Both the position numbers and the translations under genes were made by a program. The notes beneath the pieces are model-generated. The model had not been told where the DNA came from, did not search any database, and was given only the letters and a program-made list of their open reading frames with translations. A stretch of DNA of 64,000 nucleotides, from positions 1 to 64,000 of the forward strand of contig NZ_CP084992.1 in the NCBI RefSeq assembly GCF_044793635.1, in the 5' to 3' direction. Positions within the stretch are counted from its first letter, which is position 1; the number at the start of each line of letters is the position of its first letter. The DNA comes from Virgibacillus_F necropolis_A. GTDB taxonomy: Bacteria > Bacillota > Bacilli > Bacillales > Amphibacillaceae. This document shows positions 25,322 through 34,006 of the stretch, one piece after another.

Positions 25322-25741
25322 ATGAGCAAGGTAATCTTTACATCAAAAGCAACTGCGAAAAATGGCCGTGATGGTCATGTTAAATCTGAGGATGGACTAA
25401 TTGATTTAGACTTAGTAAATCCTGCAACGAATAAGGAAGATAAAGGATCGAATCCTGAGCAACTTTTCGCTGCAACCTATTCATCATGTTTTGATGGTGC
25501 ATTAAATCTGGTAGCGTCAAAACAAGATAAAAAAATCGACTCTGAAACTACTGCAGAGGTTAGTTTTTGCAAAGATGAAGAAGATGGTGGATTTAAAATT
25601 GCAGCAACGTTGAATGTTTCTGTCAAAGGTGTCAGTCAAGAAGAAGCAGACAAGTTAGTGGAAGAGGCACATAAGGTTTGCCCTTATTCCAAAGCCACCC
25701 GTGGTAATGTTGATGTAACCTTAAATGCTAAAGCTGTATAG
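25322..25741 (+). CDS. ohr: Organic hydroperoxide resistance protein, Ohr/OsmC family
   Basis: Thiol peroxidase that reduces organic hydroperoxides, typically with lipoylated partners. The 139-residue product carries the two catalytic cysteines in the Ohr subfamily contexts TYSSCFDGAL (Cys56) and AHKVCPYSKATRGNVDV (Cys120). The Arg-Gly-Asn after the second cysteine favours Ohr over OsmC. A third cysteine (Cys83) is not conserved in the family. AGAGGAGTG precedes the ATG. Upstream is TATATATAATTGTTTAG, which could contain an OhrR-type operator (AT-rich, TATAATTGT), though no symmetric partner is clear. Confidence 0.9.
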   Translation: MSKVIFTSKATAKNGRDGHVKSEDGLIDLDLVNPATNKEDKGSNPEQLFAATYSSCFDGALNLVASKQDKKIDSETTAEVSFCKDEEDGGFKIAATLNVSVKGVSQEEADKLVEEAHKVCPYSKATRGNVDVTLNAKAV

Positions 25742-25897
25742 AAAAGCGTAAGCACCTGGTTGCGGAAAGTAGACTAAGATAAAGGCTGTATTCTCAAGGG
25801 TTGTTGGTTTATAAGAGAATAGATATAAACTCCTACGACATAACTTATATCTAAGTTAGATCTGTAGTACTGATAATGGAAACAAGTTACTAAGGCA

Positions 25898-26082
25898 GCT
25901 GCAACCCGTATACACTTCGCTTTTCGCGGGTGGCTGGTGAGCCTCCTTGTGCTAACGCACTGCGTAGTCTCACCGATGCCTTTCCTCCCGCAGAATAAGG
26001 AAGGCTTCTTGAAAAGGCATCGCACGAAGAAAAAGTGCTTTTCTTTTTCGAGGAGTCTACGTGTATACGGGCTGCTGGTATA
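25898..26082 (+). repeat. Palindromic repeat element with CCCGTATACAC arms
   Basis: CCCGTATACAC (25905-25915) and its exact reverse complement GTGTATACGGG (26061-26071) bracket a GC-rich core. The core holds GGCTGGTGAGCCTCC, TCTCACCGATGCCTTTCC and GAGGAGTCT, reminiscent of the 49495-49790 element. No reading frame in it looks like a gene. Confidence 0.6.
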
Positions 26083-26149
26083 ACAGCTGCCAATAACAGT
26101 GTTCATTAGTTGAATGAAATGACAAAGAATGCTTACGTAATTAGCTTTA

Positions 26150-26283
26150 CCAGTCCAGGTGAGTGGAGGGCGGTGACTCCTGCGGGAACAGCACGTGTCC
26201 GAAGACCCCGCAGAGTGGTCTTCTCGAGGAGGCTAAGGCCGTGCCCGCGGAAAGCATCCGCCCGGAGCGATCCTGGACGGCAG
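26150..26283 (+). repeat. Palindromic repeat element, GACTCCTGCGGG type
   Basis: TCCAGG (26154-26159) and GGGCGG (26168-26173) on the left pair with CCGCCC (26258-26263) and CCTGGA (26272-26277) on the right. Between lie GACTCCTGCGGG, AAGACCCCGCAGAG, CGAGGAGGCT and GCCCGCGGAAAGC, matching the 25018-25261 and 49495-49790 elements. With 25898-26082 it accounts for most of the 660-bp gap between ohr and rqcH. Confidence 0.65.
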
Positions 26284-26385
26284 CAATAACACATGTCTTT
26301 GGACATAAACCTTAGTTACGTCGTAGTTTATCTCACTATGAAGATGAAAAGCATCAATGCGTACGAAAAGAGCCAAGATAAAAGA

Positions 26386-26418
26386 AACGGATGACTCTAA
26401 TTATAGAATCATCCGTTT
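26386..26418. terminator. Bidirectional terminator at the 3' end of rqcH
   Basis: AAACGGATGA-TCT arms (26386-26399 and 26405-26418) pair with one mismatch around a short loop, with T runs outside both ends. The rqcH stop codon (26409-26411 on the reverse strand) lies inside the stem. Confidence 0.8.
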
Positions 26419-28130
26419 TTTATATTACTTTTTAATGTTTCAGTAATAGTTTTGTCTGGTGTTACAAAAAGCGTTTTTTGGTTATCATACGTCACAAACC
26501 CAGGCTTTGCACCATTTGGTTTCTTTACATGTCGAATGGTTGTGTAATCAACCGGTACAGAAGAGGACTGCTGAGATTTACTGAAGAATGCTGCTAAATG
26601 AGCAGCTTCAAGCAATGTCTCTTCACTAGGATTTTTATCTTGAATAACCACATGTGAACCAGGAATATCCTTTGTGTGTAACCATACATGATCACGATGT
26701 GCTAGTTTATTTGTAACATATTCATTTTGCTTATTATTTTTCCCTACTAGAATCTGAGTTCCATCAGTTGCCTGGTATGCATCCGGCTTAGGCAATCCTT
26801 GCTTATTCTTTTTCTTTTGCTTCGAACGTTGTCTTTTTAGATAGCCTTCATCACGTAGTTCTTCCCGAATGTCTTCTACATCTTCCTCTCGAGCTACATC
26901 AATTTGTTGGAGTAATTGGTCAAGGTAATTAATTTCATCTTTCGTTTTACTTATTTCTTTCTCAACTACTTTTTTTGATGTTTTTAGCTTTTGATAGGTT
27001 TTGAAGAATCCTTGTGTATTTTCACTTGGTGTTTTGTTTGGATTTAATTCAATCGTAAGCTCCCTTTGTTCAGGATCATAGTAATCTGTTACAACTACGG
27101 ATTTATCACCTTTTTTTACAAGATGCATATTTGCTGTTAACAATTCACCTAAATGTTGAAATTTATCTGCGTTATCCGCTTTTTTTATGGTTTGATTGTG
27201 CTTTTTCATTTTACGTTCGTTTTTATCTTTCTCATTTTTAATAAAACGATAAAGATCTTTGGCTTGTTGTTTGACACGATCACGTTCCGCTTTTCCAGAG
27301 TAAAAAGCATCAAGCATTTCGTTAGTGGTAGCAAACGCTTCTTTATCACCATCTACAGTTTCAAGTGGTAATACATGAAAATCTTCTTTTTTATTTCTAT
27401 ATATAGCAGGTTTAAAATCAAAGTTTTGAATGGTATGTTGTAAATCAGTAAAAACGCTCATATACGTCTGCTGTGATCCAAGTTTAGCCCGTCCTACTAT
27501 CTCACGAGCAACTAAGGGTGATACACCACTAAGGGTTTGGATAATTTGATTTTCTATTTTCCCTTGATTGAAGTCAATTTTCCGGATGAATTCTTCCGCG
27601 TTTATTGTTAATATATTTAGTTTATCTTGATGTGGTGGAAGAATGTATTCATGACCAGGTAATATCGTCCGGTGACGGTTCTGTGCTAATGATACATGTT
27701 TTAGGCTATCGATAATATGTCCTTTTTCTTGATCAATTAGCATCAAATTACTATGTTTCCCCATTAATTCAATCACGAGTGATTTGTGAGTGATATCCCC
27801 AATTTCATTTCTCGTTTTAAAAGTGAATGTTATGATTCGTTCCATTCCATCCTGTTCGATCGATTCGATGACCGAACCTGATAAATATTTTCGAAGAATC
27901 ATACAAAACATTGGAGGTTCTTTCGGATTTGTATACGTATCATTTGTGATATGTATTCTAGCGTACATCGGATGAATAGAAAATAGTAATGTATGATTTT
28001 TTCCATTGCTTCGTATAGTGAAAACAATCTCAGTATCTGTTGGTTGATAAATTTTATTTATTTTGCCAGGAACAATTTGTTCGTTCCATTCATTTGTTAG
28101 TGCTCTTGTTACAATTCCATCGAATGGCAT
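26409..28130 (-). CDS. rqcH: Ribosome quality control factor RqcH (NFACT / fibronectin-binding protein homologue)
   Basis: NFACT-family protein that binds 50S subunits with stalled peptidyl-tRNA and directs C-terminal alanine tailing; older names are FbpA or YloA. The 573-residue product has an N-terminal NFACT-N domain (MPFDGIVTRALTNEWNE, GKHSNLMLID), an HhH-like middle (NQIIQTLSGVSPLVAREIVG), long coiled-coil arms (about 290-420) and a C-terminal NFACT-R domain (GTQILVGKNNKQNEYVTNKL, DHVWLHTKDIPGSHVVI). Reverse strand, divergent from the calcium ATPase gene. Its stop codon is inside the terminator stem. YlmH, in the same rescue pathway, is at 6737-7513. Confidence 0.94.
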   Translation of the reverse strand: MPFDGIVTRALTNEWNEQIVPGKINKIYQPTDTEIVFTIRSNGKNHTLLFSIHPMYARIHITNDTYTNPKEPPMFCMILRKYLSGSVIESIEQDGMERIITFTFKTRNEIGDITHKSLVIELMGKHSNLMLIDQEKGHIIDSLKHVSLAQNRHRTILPGHEYILPPHQDKLNILTINAEEFIRKIDFNQGKIENQIIQTLSGVSPLVAREIVGRAKLGSQQTYMSVFTDLQHTIQNFDFKPAIYRNKKEDFHVLPLETVDGDKEAFATTNEMLDAFYSGKAERDRVKQQAKDLYRFIKNEKDKNERKMKKHNQTIKKADNADKFQHLGELLTANMHLVKKGDKSVVVTDYYDPEQRELTIELNPNKTPSENTQGFFKTYQKLKTSKKVVEKEISKTKDEINYLDQLLQQIDVAREEDVEDIREELRDEGYLKRQRSKQKKKNKQGLPKPDAYQATDGTQILVGKNNKQNEYVTNKLAHRDHVWLHTKDIPGSHVVIQDKNPSEETLLEAAHLAAFFSKSQQSSSVPVDYTTIRHVKKPNGAKPGFVTYDNQKTLFVTPDKTITETLKSNIKNG

Positions 28131-28250
28131 GCAATCACCTCATGCGCAATTATAGCATTTTTCAGGACAAGTCTGCATACATATCGTTAAGAGAAGGCTA
28201 AAATTATCAATTTCTTGATAAGAAATGGGGCTAAACTGGAGGGGTGTGTT

Positions 28251-30902
28251 TTGCAGTGGTATCAATTAGACAAAGAAACAATTGAACAAAAGCTACATGT
28301 TACAACTGAGCGAGGGCTTACATCAAAACAAGTGGAAACTAGACGAAAGCAGCATGGGGCAAACGAATTGGATGCAGGGAAACAGACTGCAAAATGGTTA
28401 ATTTTCATTAAACAGTTTCAGGATTTTATGGTGTTAGTTTTATTGGCGGCGACTTTAATTGCGGGACTACTCGGCGAATATATTGATGCAATAGCAATTA
28501 TGGTTATCGTTTTTGTGAACGGGTTTATTGGATTTTTTCAAGAACAAAAAGCGGAAAAATCATTAGCTAAGTTAAAAGAACTATCCGCTCCTTTTGCTTA
28601 TGTATTAAGGGATAAGTCCTGGGAAAAAAGACCATCAAAAGATATTGTTGTTGGTGATGTAATTCAAGTCAGTAGTGGAGATAGAATTCCTGCAGATTTA
28701 AGAATAGTAGATTCAAAAAGCATGGAAACAGAAGAATCTACCTTAACGGGTGAATCGCTTCCGGTAATGAAACATGCTAATTCCCTTAATAAAGAAGATT
28801 TAGGTCCACAAGACCAAACAAATATGGCTTTTATGGGAACATTGGTAACACGTGGATCGGGGACAGGTATTGTTGTCGGAACAGGCATGAATACGGTGAT
28901 GGGACAAATTGCATCACTAATGGTTAAAACGAAGAAAATTATTACACCATTAGAACATAAGCTTGCAGAATTAGGAAAGATATTAATCATAATCGCCCTT
29001 ATTTTAACTGCATTAGTTGTTGGTGTAGGAGTCTATCAAGGGCATCCAGTCTATAATATGTTTCTGGCAGGGGTCTCATTAGCTGTCGCTGCTATACCAG
29101 AAGGACTTCCAGCAATTGTAACGGTTGCATTGTCACTCGGAGTACAACGAATGATTAGAAAGAATGCGATCGTACGCAAACTCTCAGCGGTTGAAACGCT
29201 TGGTAGTGCATCAGTTATTTGTTCCGATAAAACAGGTACAATGACTGAAAATCAAATGACGGTTAAAGAGCTTTATTTAAATGATAATAATTTAGTTGTA
29301 ACGGGTGATGGATATGACCTACTAGGCGATTATTATTCCAATAACAAAAAGGTAGATGATCAATTTCCTCACTTAAAATCAATGCTTTTATATGGAATGC
29401 TTTGTAACCATTCATCCCTTCTAGTGAAAAAGGGGAAAAACTTTATTAATGGTGACCCAACAGATGGAGCGCTTCTTGTTGCTGCAAGGAAATTGGGCAT
29501 CACACAATCTGACGGGGAATCGTATCGTATTGTCAAAGAAATACCGTTTGATTCAACTAGAAAACGGATGAGTATGGTCGTGGAAGATGAGAACAAACGT
29601 CAATTTCTTATTACGAAAGGGGCTCCAGACGTACTGTTGCCAAGATCGACCTTTGTAATATCGAATAATGAAAAACGATTGATGAAATCCGCAGATAAGA
29701 ACAGAATCAATGATGAGATTAACAAAATGGGTGAAAAAGCACTAAGGACAATTGCAATTGCGATAAAACCGCTCACAAATAGCGAGCAGAGTGACAGTTT
29801 GTTAGAGAATGACTTAACATTCATTGGTTTATACGGAATGATCGACCCACCTCGAAAAGAAGTGAAAGCGGCGATCGAGGATTGTAAAAAAGCAGGAATT
29901 AAAACAGTTATGATTACAGGTGATCATGAGAAAACAGCTCGTGCGATTGCGACCAATTTGAATTTATTACCAGAAAATGGACTAGTTCTCGATGGCTATC
30001 AACTAAATCAAATGTCAACAGATGAATTGGAAGAAATTATAGACCGCGTTTACGTATTTGCCCGAGTTACACCAGAGCATAAGTTAAAAATAGTTGATGC
30101 TTTTCAACAAAAAGGTCACATTGTAGCCATGACTGGTGATGGAGTAAATGATGCGCCTGCTATTAAAGCAAGTAATATAGGAATAAGTATGGGACGTAGC
30201 GGTACAGACGTGGCGAAAGAAGCGTCATCTCTTATTTTAATGGATGATAATTTTGCAACAATTAAAGCTGCAATAAATGAAGGAAGAAATATTTACGAAA
30301 ACATTCGTAAGTTTATTCGTTACTTATTGGCTTCTAATGTTGGTGAAATTTTAGTAATGCTATTCGCCATGTTATTAGGACTCCCATTGCCACTCGTTCC
30401 GGTACAAATTTTATGGGTTAACTTAGTTACAGATGGACTACCAGCTATGGCGCTAGGACTAGACCAACCGGAAGCAGACGTCATGAGCCGTAAACCACGT
30501 CATCCAAAAGAAGGTATTTTTGCAAGGGGACTAGGTTTTAAAATAGTTAGTCGGGGTCTGTTAATCGGATTAGTTACGTTAGTTGCGTTTATGATAGCCT
30601 ATCAGGACAATCCCGATAATTTGATTTATGCACAGACGATGGCATTTACTACTCTTGTCATGGCACAATTAATTCATGTATTTGATTGTCGAAGTGAACG
30701 TTCCGTATTTTCACGGAATCCATTTGGCAATAAATATCTAGTACTCGCAGTATTATCATCACTTGCCATGTTGTTATGTGTCATTTATTTTGAACCATTA
30801 CAACCGATATTCCACACTGTTTTCTTGAGTATACGAGATTGGATATTCATACTTGCACTAAGTGCAATACCAACCGTATTTTTTGGATTCACAAAAAAGT
30901 AA
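28251..30902 (+). CDS. yloB: Calcium-translocating P-type ATPase, SERCA type (YloB-like)
   Basis: P2A-type ATPase that pumps Ca2+ across the cell membrane; the B. subtilis homologue YloB is important in sporulation and germination. The 883-residue product has about ten transmembrane helices, the actuator TGESLPV motif, the Ca-site helix VAAIPEGLPAIVTVALSLG, the phosphorylation site CSDKTGTMTENQMT (Asp326), KGAPDVLL, and TGDGVNDAPAIKASNIG. The TTG at 28251 (MQWYQLD) has GGAGGGG six bases upstream; the frame from 28215 lacks a site. A ~675-bp repeat-rich gap follows. Confidence 0.94.
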   Translation: MQWYQLDKETIEQKLHVTTERGLTSKQVETRRKQHGANELDAGKQTAKWLIFIKQFQDFMVLVLLAATLIAGLLGEYIDAIAIMVIVFVNGFIGFFQEQKAEKSLAKLKELSAPFAYVLRDKSWEKRPSKDIVVGDVIQVSSGDRIPADLRIVDSKSMETEESTLTGESLPVMKHANSLNKEDLGPQDQTNMAFMGTLVTRGSGTGIVVGTGMNTVMGQIASLMVKTKKIITPLEHKLAELGKILIIIALILTALVVGVGVYQGHPVYNMFLAGVSLAVAAIPEGLPAIVTVALSLGVQRMIRKNAIVRKLSAVETLGSASVICSDKTGTMTENQMTVKELYLNDNNLVVTGDGYDLLGDYYSNNKKVDDQFPHLKSMLLYGMLCNHSSLLVKKGKNFINGDPTDGALLVAARKLGITQSDGESYRIVKEIPFDSTRKRMSMVVEDENKRQFLITKGAPDVLLPRSTFVISNNEKRLMKSADKNRINDEINKMGEKALRTIAIAIKPLTNSEQSDSLLENDLTFIGLYGMIDPPRKEVKAAIEDCKKAGIKTVMITGDHEKTARAIATNLNLLPENGLVLDGYQLNQMSTDELEEIIDRVYVFARVTPEHKLKIVDAFQQKGHIVAMTGDGVNDAPAIKASNIGISMGRSGTDVAKEASSLILMDDNFATIKAAINEGRNIYENIRKFIRYLLASNVGEILVMLFAMLLGLPLPLVPVQILWVNLVTDGLPAMALGLDQPEADVMSRKPRHPKEGIFARGLGFKIVSRGLLIGLVTLVAFMIAYQDNPDNLIYAQTMAFTTLVMAQLIHVFDCRSERSVFSRNPFGNKYLVLAVLSSLAMLLCVIYFEPLQPIFHTVFLSIRDWIFILALSAIPTVFFGFTKK

Positions 30903-30913
30903 GAAGAAAAGTA

Positions 30914-31196
30914 GAAAAGCGAAGGCGACTGTACAGCGACGTACAAATAGATAGAACTGTGAAAGTACGGTGAACTATCCGTACATTCATCAGGACTATT
31001 TATTTGCTAGTCGCTAGGAGCCGCAGCTAGACAAGAAAAGCGAAGGCGACTGTTCAGAAGCGGACGCATAAGAAAGGGACCGGAAAACGCCTGGTTTTTG
31101 GCGTTTGGAGTGTCAATTGCTTATGACGGCAGCTTCTAGGAGCCGCAGCTGGACAAGAAAAGCGAAGGCGACTGTTCAGAAGCGGACGCATAAGCC
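30914..31196 (+). repeat. Three consecutive copies of the AAAAGCG/GGCGAC repeat family
   Basis: Copy one (30914-31034) has the GTACAAATAGATAG core. Copy two (31035-31156) has the same ends but a different core, AAGCGGACGCATAAG then CGCCTGGTTTTTGGCG. Copy three (31157-31196) is cut short. The junctions read GCTAGACAAGAAAAGCG and GCTGGACAAGAAAAGCG, so the copies are joined head to tail. Confidence 0.85.
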
Positions 31197-31224
31197 AAAG
31201 AACGCTAGAAACAATCAATAAAAT

Positions 31225-31275
31225 GAAAAAAACTTCTTTCCTTCATTTTTTTCAGGGAAGGAGTTTTTCTTTTGG
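31225..31275 (+). terminator. Probable terminator downstream of yloB
   Basis: AAAACTTCTTTCCTTC pairs imperfectly with GGGAAGGAGTTTTT across a T-rich loop, then TCTTTT. Confidence 0.6.
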
Positions 31276-31310
31276 TCCAAGGAAAGAAAGTATAAAGCTT
31301 TGGCGTTAAT

Positions 31311-31430
31311 CTGTCTAGCTCCAGCGCCTAGCCCCTCGAGGTTTTAAGACAAATCTCTTTGTGATAAAAATCATCACTAAGAGATTCGTCTTAAACTTGT
31401 CGGGGCTGACCAAGGCGCTTGCGCTTTTCT
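31311..31430 (+). repeat. Palindromic repeat, GCTCCAGCGCC ... GGCGCTTGCGCTTTT type
   Basis: CTAGCTCCAGCGCCTAGCCCC at one end and GGGGCTGACCAAGGCGC with TTGCGCTTTT at the other are partly inverted, with inner arms TAAGACAAATCTCTT and AAGAGATTCGTCTTA. Its outer ends resemble those of the 612-955 element (CAGCTCCAGCG, GGGCGCTTGCGCTTTT). The YicC-like gene (yloC) that lies before remA in B. subtilis is not here. Confidence 0.7.
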
Positions 31431-31478
31431 TAACAAAGTATGTATAATAGATAGAGTTAGTAATGTTAGGTTTTAGTT

Positions 31479-31506
31479 TTGCAATCCCTTTTAAATATAC
31501 TATACT
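31479..31506 (+). promoter_or_regulatory. Probable sigma-A promoter of remA-gmk-rpoZ
   Basis: TTGCAA (31479-31484) and TATACT (31501-31506) are 16 bp apart, about 70 bases before the remA start. Confidence 0.55.
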
Positions 31507-31578
31507 TAATCAAAGATAATAATTAATATCAGACGTAGAAATAGGCATGATCTGAGATACATATAAGGGGGAACCAAG

Positions 31579-31839
31579 TTGAGTTTAAGATTAATAAATA
31601 TAGGGTTTGGTAATGTAGTATCTGCCAACCGAATTATTTCCATCGTATCACCAGAATCTGCACCAATAAAACGAATTATTACAGTAGCAAGAGAAACGAA
31701 CAAATTAGTTGATGCAACATACGGAAGACGTACAAGGGCTGTTATTATTACGGACAGTGACCATGTAGTCTTGTCTGCTGTTCAACCAGAAACAGTTGGT
31801 CAGCGTGTATTAAGTCATGATGAGGTTTCAGATGAATAA
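31579..31839 (+). CDS. remA: Extracellular matrix regulatory protein RemA
   Basis: Small DNA-binding protein that activates biofilm matrix operons and osmoprotection genes in B. subtilis, binding DNA as a ring-like oligomer. The 86-residue product begins MSLRLINIGFGNVVSANRI and contains SPESAPIKRII and ATYGRRTRAVIITDSDHVVL, almost the same as the B. subtilis protein. It starts with TTG at 31579; AAGGGGGAA lies just upstream. First gene of remA-gmk-rpoZ. Confidence 0.94.
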   Translation: MSLRLINIGFGNVVSANRIISIVSPESAPIKRIITVARETNKLVDATYGRRTRAVIITDSDHVVLSAVQPETVGQRVLSHDEVSDE

Positions 31840-31853
31840 TAGGAGGTACTGCT

Positions 31854-32474
31854 TTGATTGATCAGAAAGGGATATTATTTATTCTTTCAGGCCCGTCCGG
31901 TGTAGGAAAAGGAACTGTACGAAAAGAACTTTTTGAACAGGATACGGAGTTGAAATACTCTATATCTATGACAACAAGAGATGTGCGCCCAGGTGAAAGA
32001 GATGGTATTGATTATTTTTATAAAACAAAAGAAGAATTTGAGGCATTGATTAAACAGAATCAACTGTTAGAATATGCTAAATATGTTAATAATTACTATG
32101 GAACACCACGTGAATATGTTGAAAAGACCTTAGCAGAGGGAAAAGACGTATTCTTGGAAATAGAAGTACAAGGAGCATTACAGGTTAGAGAGAATTTTCC
32201 AGAGGGCGTATTTATCTTCCTATTTCCACCTAGTCTTGTTGAACTTAAGAACAGAATTGTCAACCGTGGAACGGAATCACAGGAGCTTGTGTTAAATCGT
32301 CTACGTGAAGCAAGGAAAGAAATTGAAATGATGGACGCATATGATTACGTGGTCGTTAACGATCAGGTTGAACATGCTGTCAGTAAGGTTCAATCTATTA
32401 TTCAAAGTGAACATTGTAAGAGAGAACGAATTGAAAAACAATACAAACAATTACTGGAGGATGAAATCTCATGA
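31854..32474 (+). CDS. gmk: Guanylate kinase
   Basis: Phosphorylates GMP to GDP; it is also inhibited by (p)ppGpp in Firmicutes. The 206-residue product has the P-loop LSGPSGVGKGT, the GMP-binding SMTTRDVRPGERDGIDY segment and the lid RNRIVNRGTE. Start is TTG at 31854 with AGGAGGT six bases upstream. It overlaps rpoZ by four bases. Confidence 0.96.
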   Translation: MIDQKGILFILSGPSGVGKGTVRKELFEQDTELKYSISMTTRDVRPGERDGIDYFYKTKEEFEALIKQNQLLEYAKYVNNYYGTPREYVEKTLAEGKDVFLEIEVQGALQVRENFPEGVFIFLFPPSLVELKNRIVNRGTESQELVLNRLREARKEIEMMDAYDYVVVNDQVEHAVSKVQSIIQSEHCKRERIEKQYKQLLEDEIS

Positions 32475-32668
32475 TGTTAGAACCGTCAATCGATAAGCTT
32501 CAAGAAAAAATTAATTCTAAATACACACTGGTAACATTATCAGCACGACGCGCAAGACAAATGCTCGATACGAATTCCATTTTAATTGATGACCCTAAAT
32601 CATATAAACATGTGGGTATCGCATTAGAAGAAGTGTTAGCTGATAAATTGTTTGTAACGGAGAAGTAA
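32471..32668 (+). CDS. rpoZ: RNA polymerase omega subunit
   Basis: A 65-residue omega subunit that helps assemble the core polymerase by clamping beta-prime. The sequence MMLEPSIDKL, SKYTLVTLSARRARQM and HVGIALEEVLADKL fits the Bacillus omega family. Translation starts at the ATG at 32471 or at 32474, overlapping the gmk stop (ATGATG). Followed by a terminator. Confidence 0.94.
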   Translation: MMLEPSIDKLQEKINSKYTLVTLSARRARQMLDTNSILIDDPKSYKHVGIALEEVLADKLFVTEK

Positions 32669-32676
32669 GAAAATAG

Positions 32677-32704
32677 ACCCCTCGCATAAATTGCGAGGGG
32701 TTTT
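32677..32704 (+). terminator. Rho-independent terminator after rpoZ
   Basis: ACCCCTCGCA and TGCGAGGGGT form a perfect stem with a short A/T loop, followed by TTT. It ends the remA-gmk-rpoZ unit. Confidence 0.85.
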
Positions 32705-32788
32705 GATTGTTTTTGAAGTAATGTATTTAGAATTGTGTCCATTATATGGTATAACTGAAAGAGAAAGTAATAAAAGGGGCTTAAAAAA

Positions 32789-34006
32789 ATGATGAAAAAT
32801 AAAAATATTCTTTTAGGCGTTTCTGGGGGAATAGCTGCATATAAAGCTTGTGCATTAACAAGTAAACTAACACAAGCAGGAGCGAATGTTCGAGTAATGA
32901 TGACAGAAAATGCCTCGAAGTTTGTTTCTCCTCTTACATTTCAAGCTTTATCAAGAAATCCTGTTTATACAGATACCTTCGATGAAAAGAATCCCCAAAA
33001 AATAGCACATATTGATGTTGCAGATTGGGCAGACATTGCGATTATTGCTCCTGCGACTGCAAATATTATCGGTAAACTAGCAAATGGTATAGCAGATGAC
33101 ATGCTATCTACAACCCTACTTGCTACCCAAGCTGATGTTTATATTGCACCAGCAATGAATGTTCATATGTATGCACATCCAGCAGTAATTAAGAATATGA
33201 AACAGCTTGATGACTGGAATTATCATTTTATCGAACCTGGTGCGGGATTCCTGGCATGTGGTTATGTGGGAAAAGGTCGATTGGAAGAACCAGAAAGTAT
33301 TATCGATACGGTAATTCAACACCAAGACTCTAAAAAGGTCAGTGCTCCCTTAAATGGCAAAAAGCTATTGATTTCTGCAGGTCCAACACGTGAAAAAATT
33401 GATCCGGTTCGTTTTTTTACAAATCGATCAACAGGAAAAATGGGATTTGCGCTTGCGGAGGCTGCTGCAGAATTGGGTGCGGAAGTTACACTAGTGAGTG
33501 GTCCGGTGAGCTTAGAGGTTTCAAACTCTACTATAAAACGAATCGACGTAATAACTGCTGAAGAAATGTATCAAGCGATGCATGATAACTTTTCAGATAG
33601 CGACATTGTAATAAAATCAGCTGCAGTCGCTGATTATCGTCCAAAACATATTTTTGATGATAAATTGAAAAAGCAAACTGGTGAATGGAATGTGGAAATG
33701 GAAAGAACTCGGGACATTTTACAGTCGTTAGGCGAGGAAAAGGAAAATCAATTTCTAGTTGGATTTGCCGCAGAGACGTCTAATCCATTAGAGTATGGTG
33801 TCAAAAAGCTGCAAAAGAAAAACTTAGACGCAATCATTATAAATAATGTTTCTACACATGGAGCTGGATTCGGGAGTGAAACAAACATCGCAACCTATGT
33901 AAATAAGTCTCTAGAACGAGAAGAAATGCCACTGTCTTCCAAAAAAGACATGGCGTTACAAGTACTTGGATTGATTGAGCGTGATATGAAGGATGAAAAA
34001 TCGTGA
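32789..34006 (+). CDS. coaBC: Bifunctional phosphopantothenoylcysteine decarboxylase / phosphopantothenate-cysteine ligase
   Basis: Carries out two consecutive steps of coenzyme A synthesis. The 405-residue product has an N-terminal flavoprotein decarboxylase (CoaC, 1-190; LLGVSGGIAAYKAC, PAMNVHMYAHP, ACGYVGKGRLEEPE). The C-terminal ligase (CoaB, about 195-400) includes LISAGPTREKIDPVRFFTN and IKSAAVADYRPK. It starts at ATG 32789 or 32792 with AAAAGGGGC upstream, and overlaps priA by four bases. Confidence 0.96.
   Translation: MMKNKNILLGVSGGIAAYKACALTSKLTQAGANVRVMMTENASKFVSPLTFQALSRNPVYTDTFDEKNPQKIAHIDVADWADIAIIAPATANIIGKLANGIADDMLSTTLLATQADVYIAPAMNVHMYAHPAVIKNMKQLDDWNYHFIEPGAGFLACGYVGKGRLEEPESIIDTVIQHQDSKKVSAPLNGKKLLISAGPTREKIDPVRFFTNRSTGKMGFALAEAAAELGAEVTLVSGPVSLEVSNSTIKRIDVITAEEMYQAMHDNFSDSDIVIKSAAVADYRPKHIFDDKLKKQTGEWNVEMERTRDILQSLGEEKENQFLVGFAAETSNPLEYGVKKLQKKNLDAIIINNVSTHGAGFGSETNIATYVNKSLEREEMPLSSKKDMALQVLGLIERDMKDEKS

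Noticed and set aside
25774..26106. Reverse-strand open frames between ohr and rqcH
   Set aside because: They lie in the GC-rich palindromic element; protein sequence is low in family character and rich in unusual residues.
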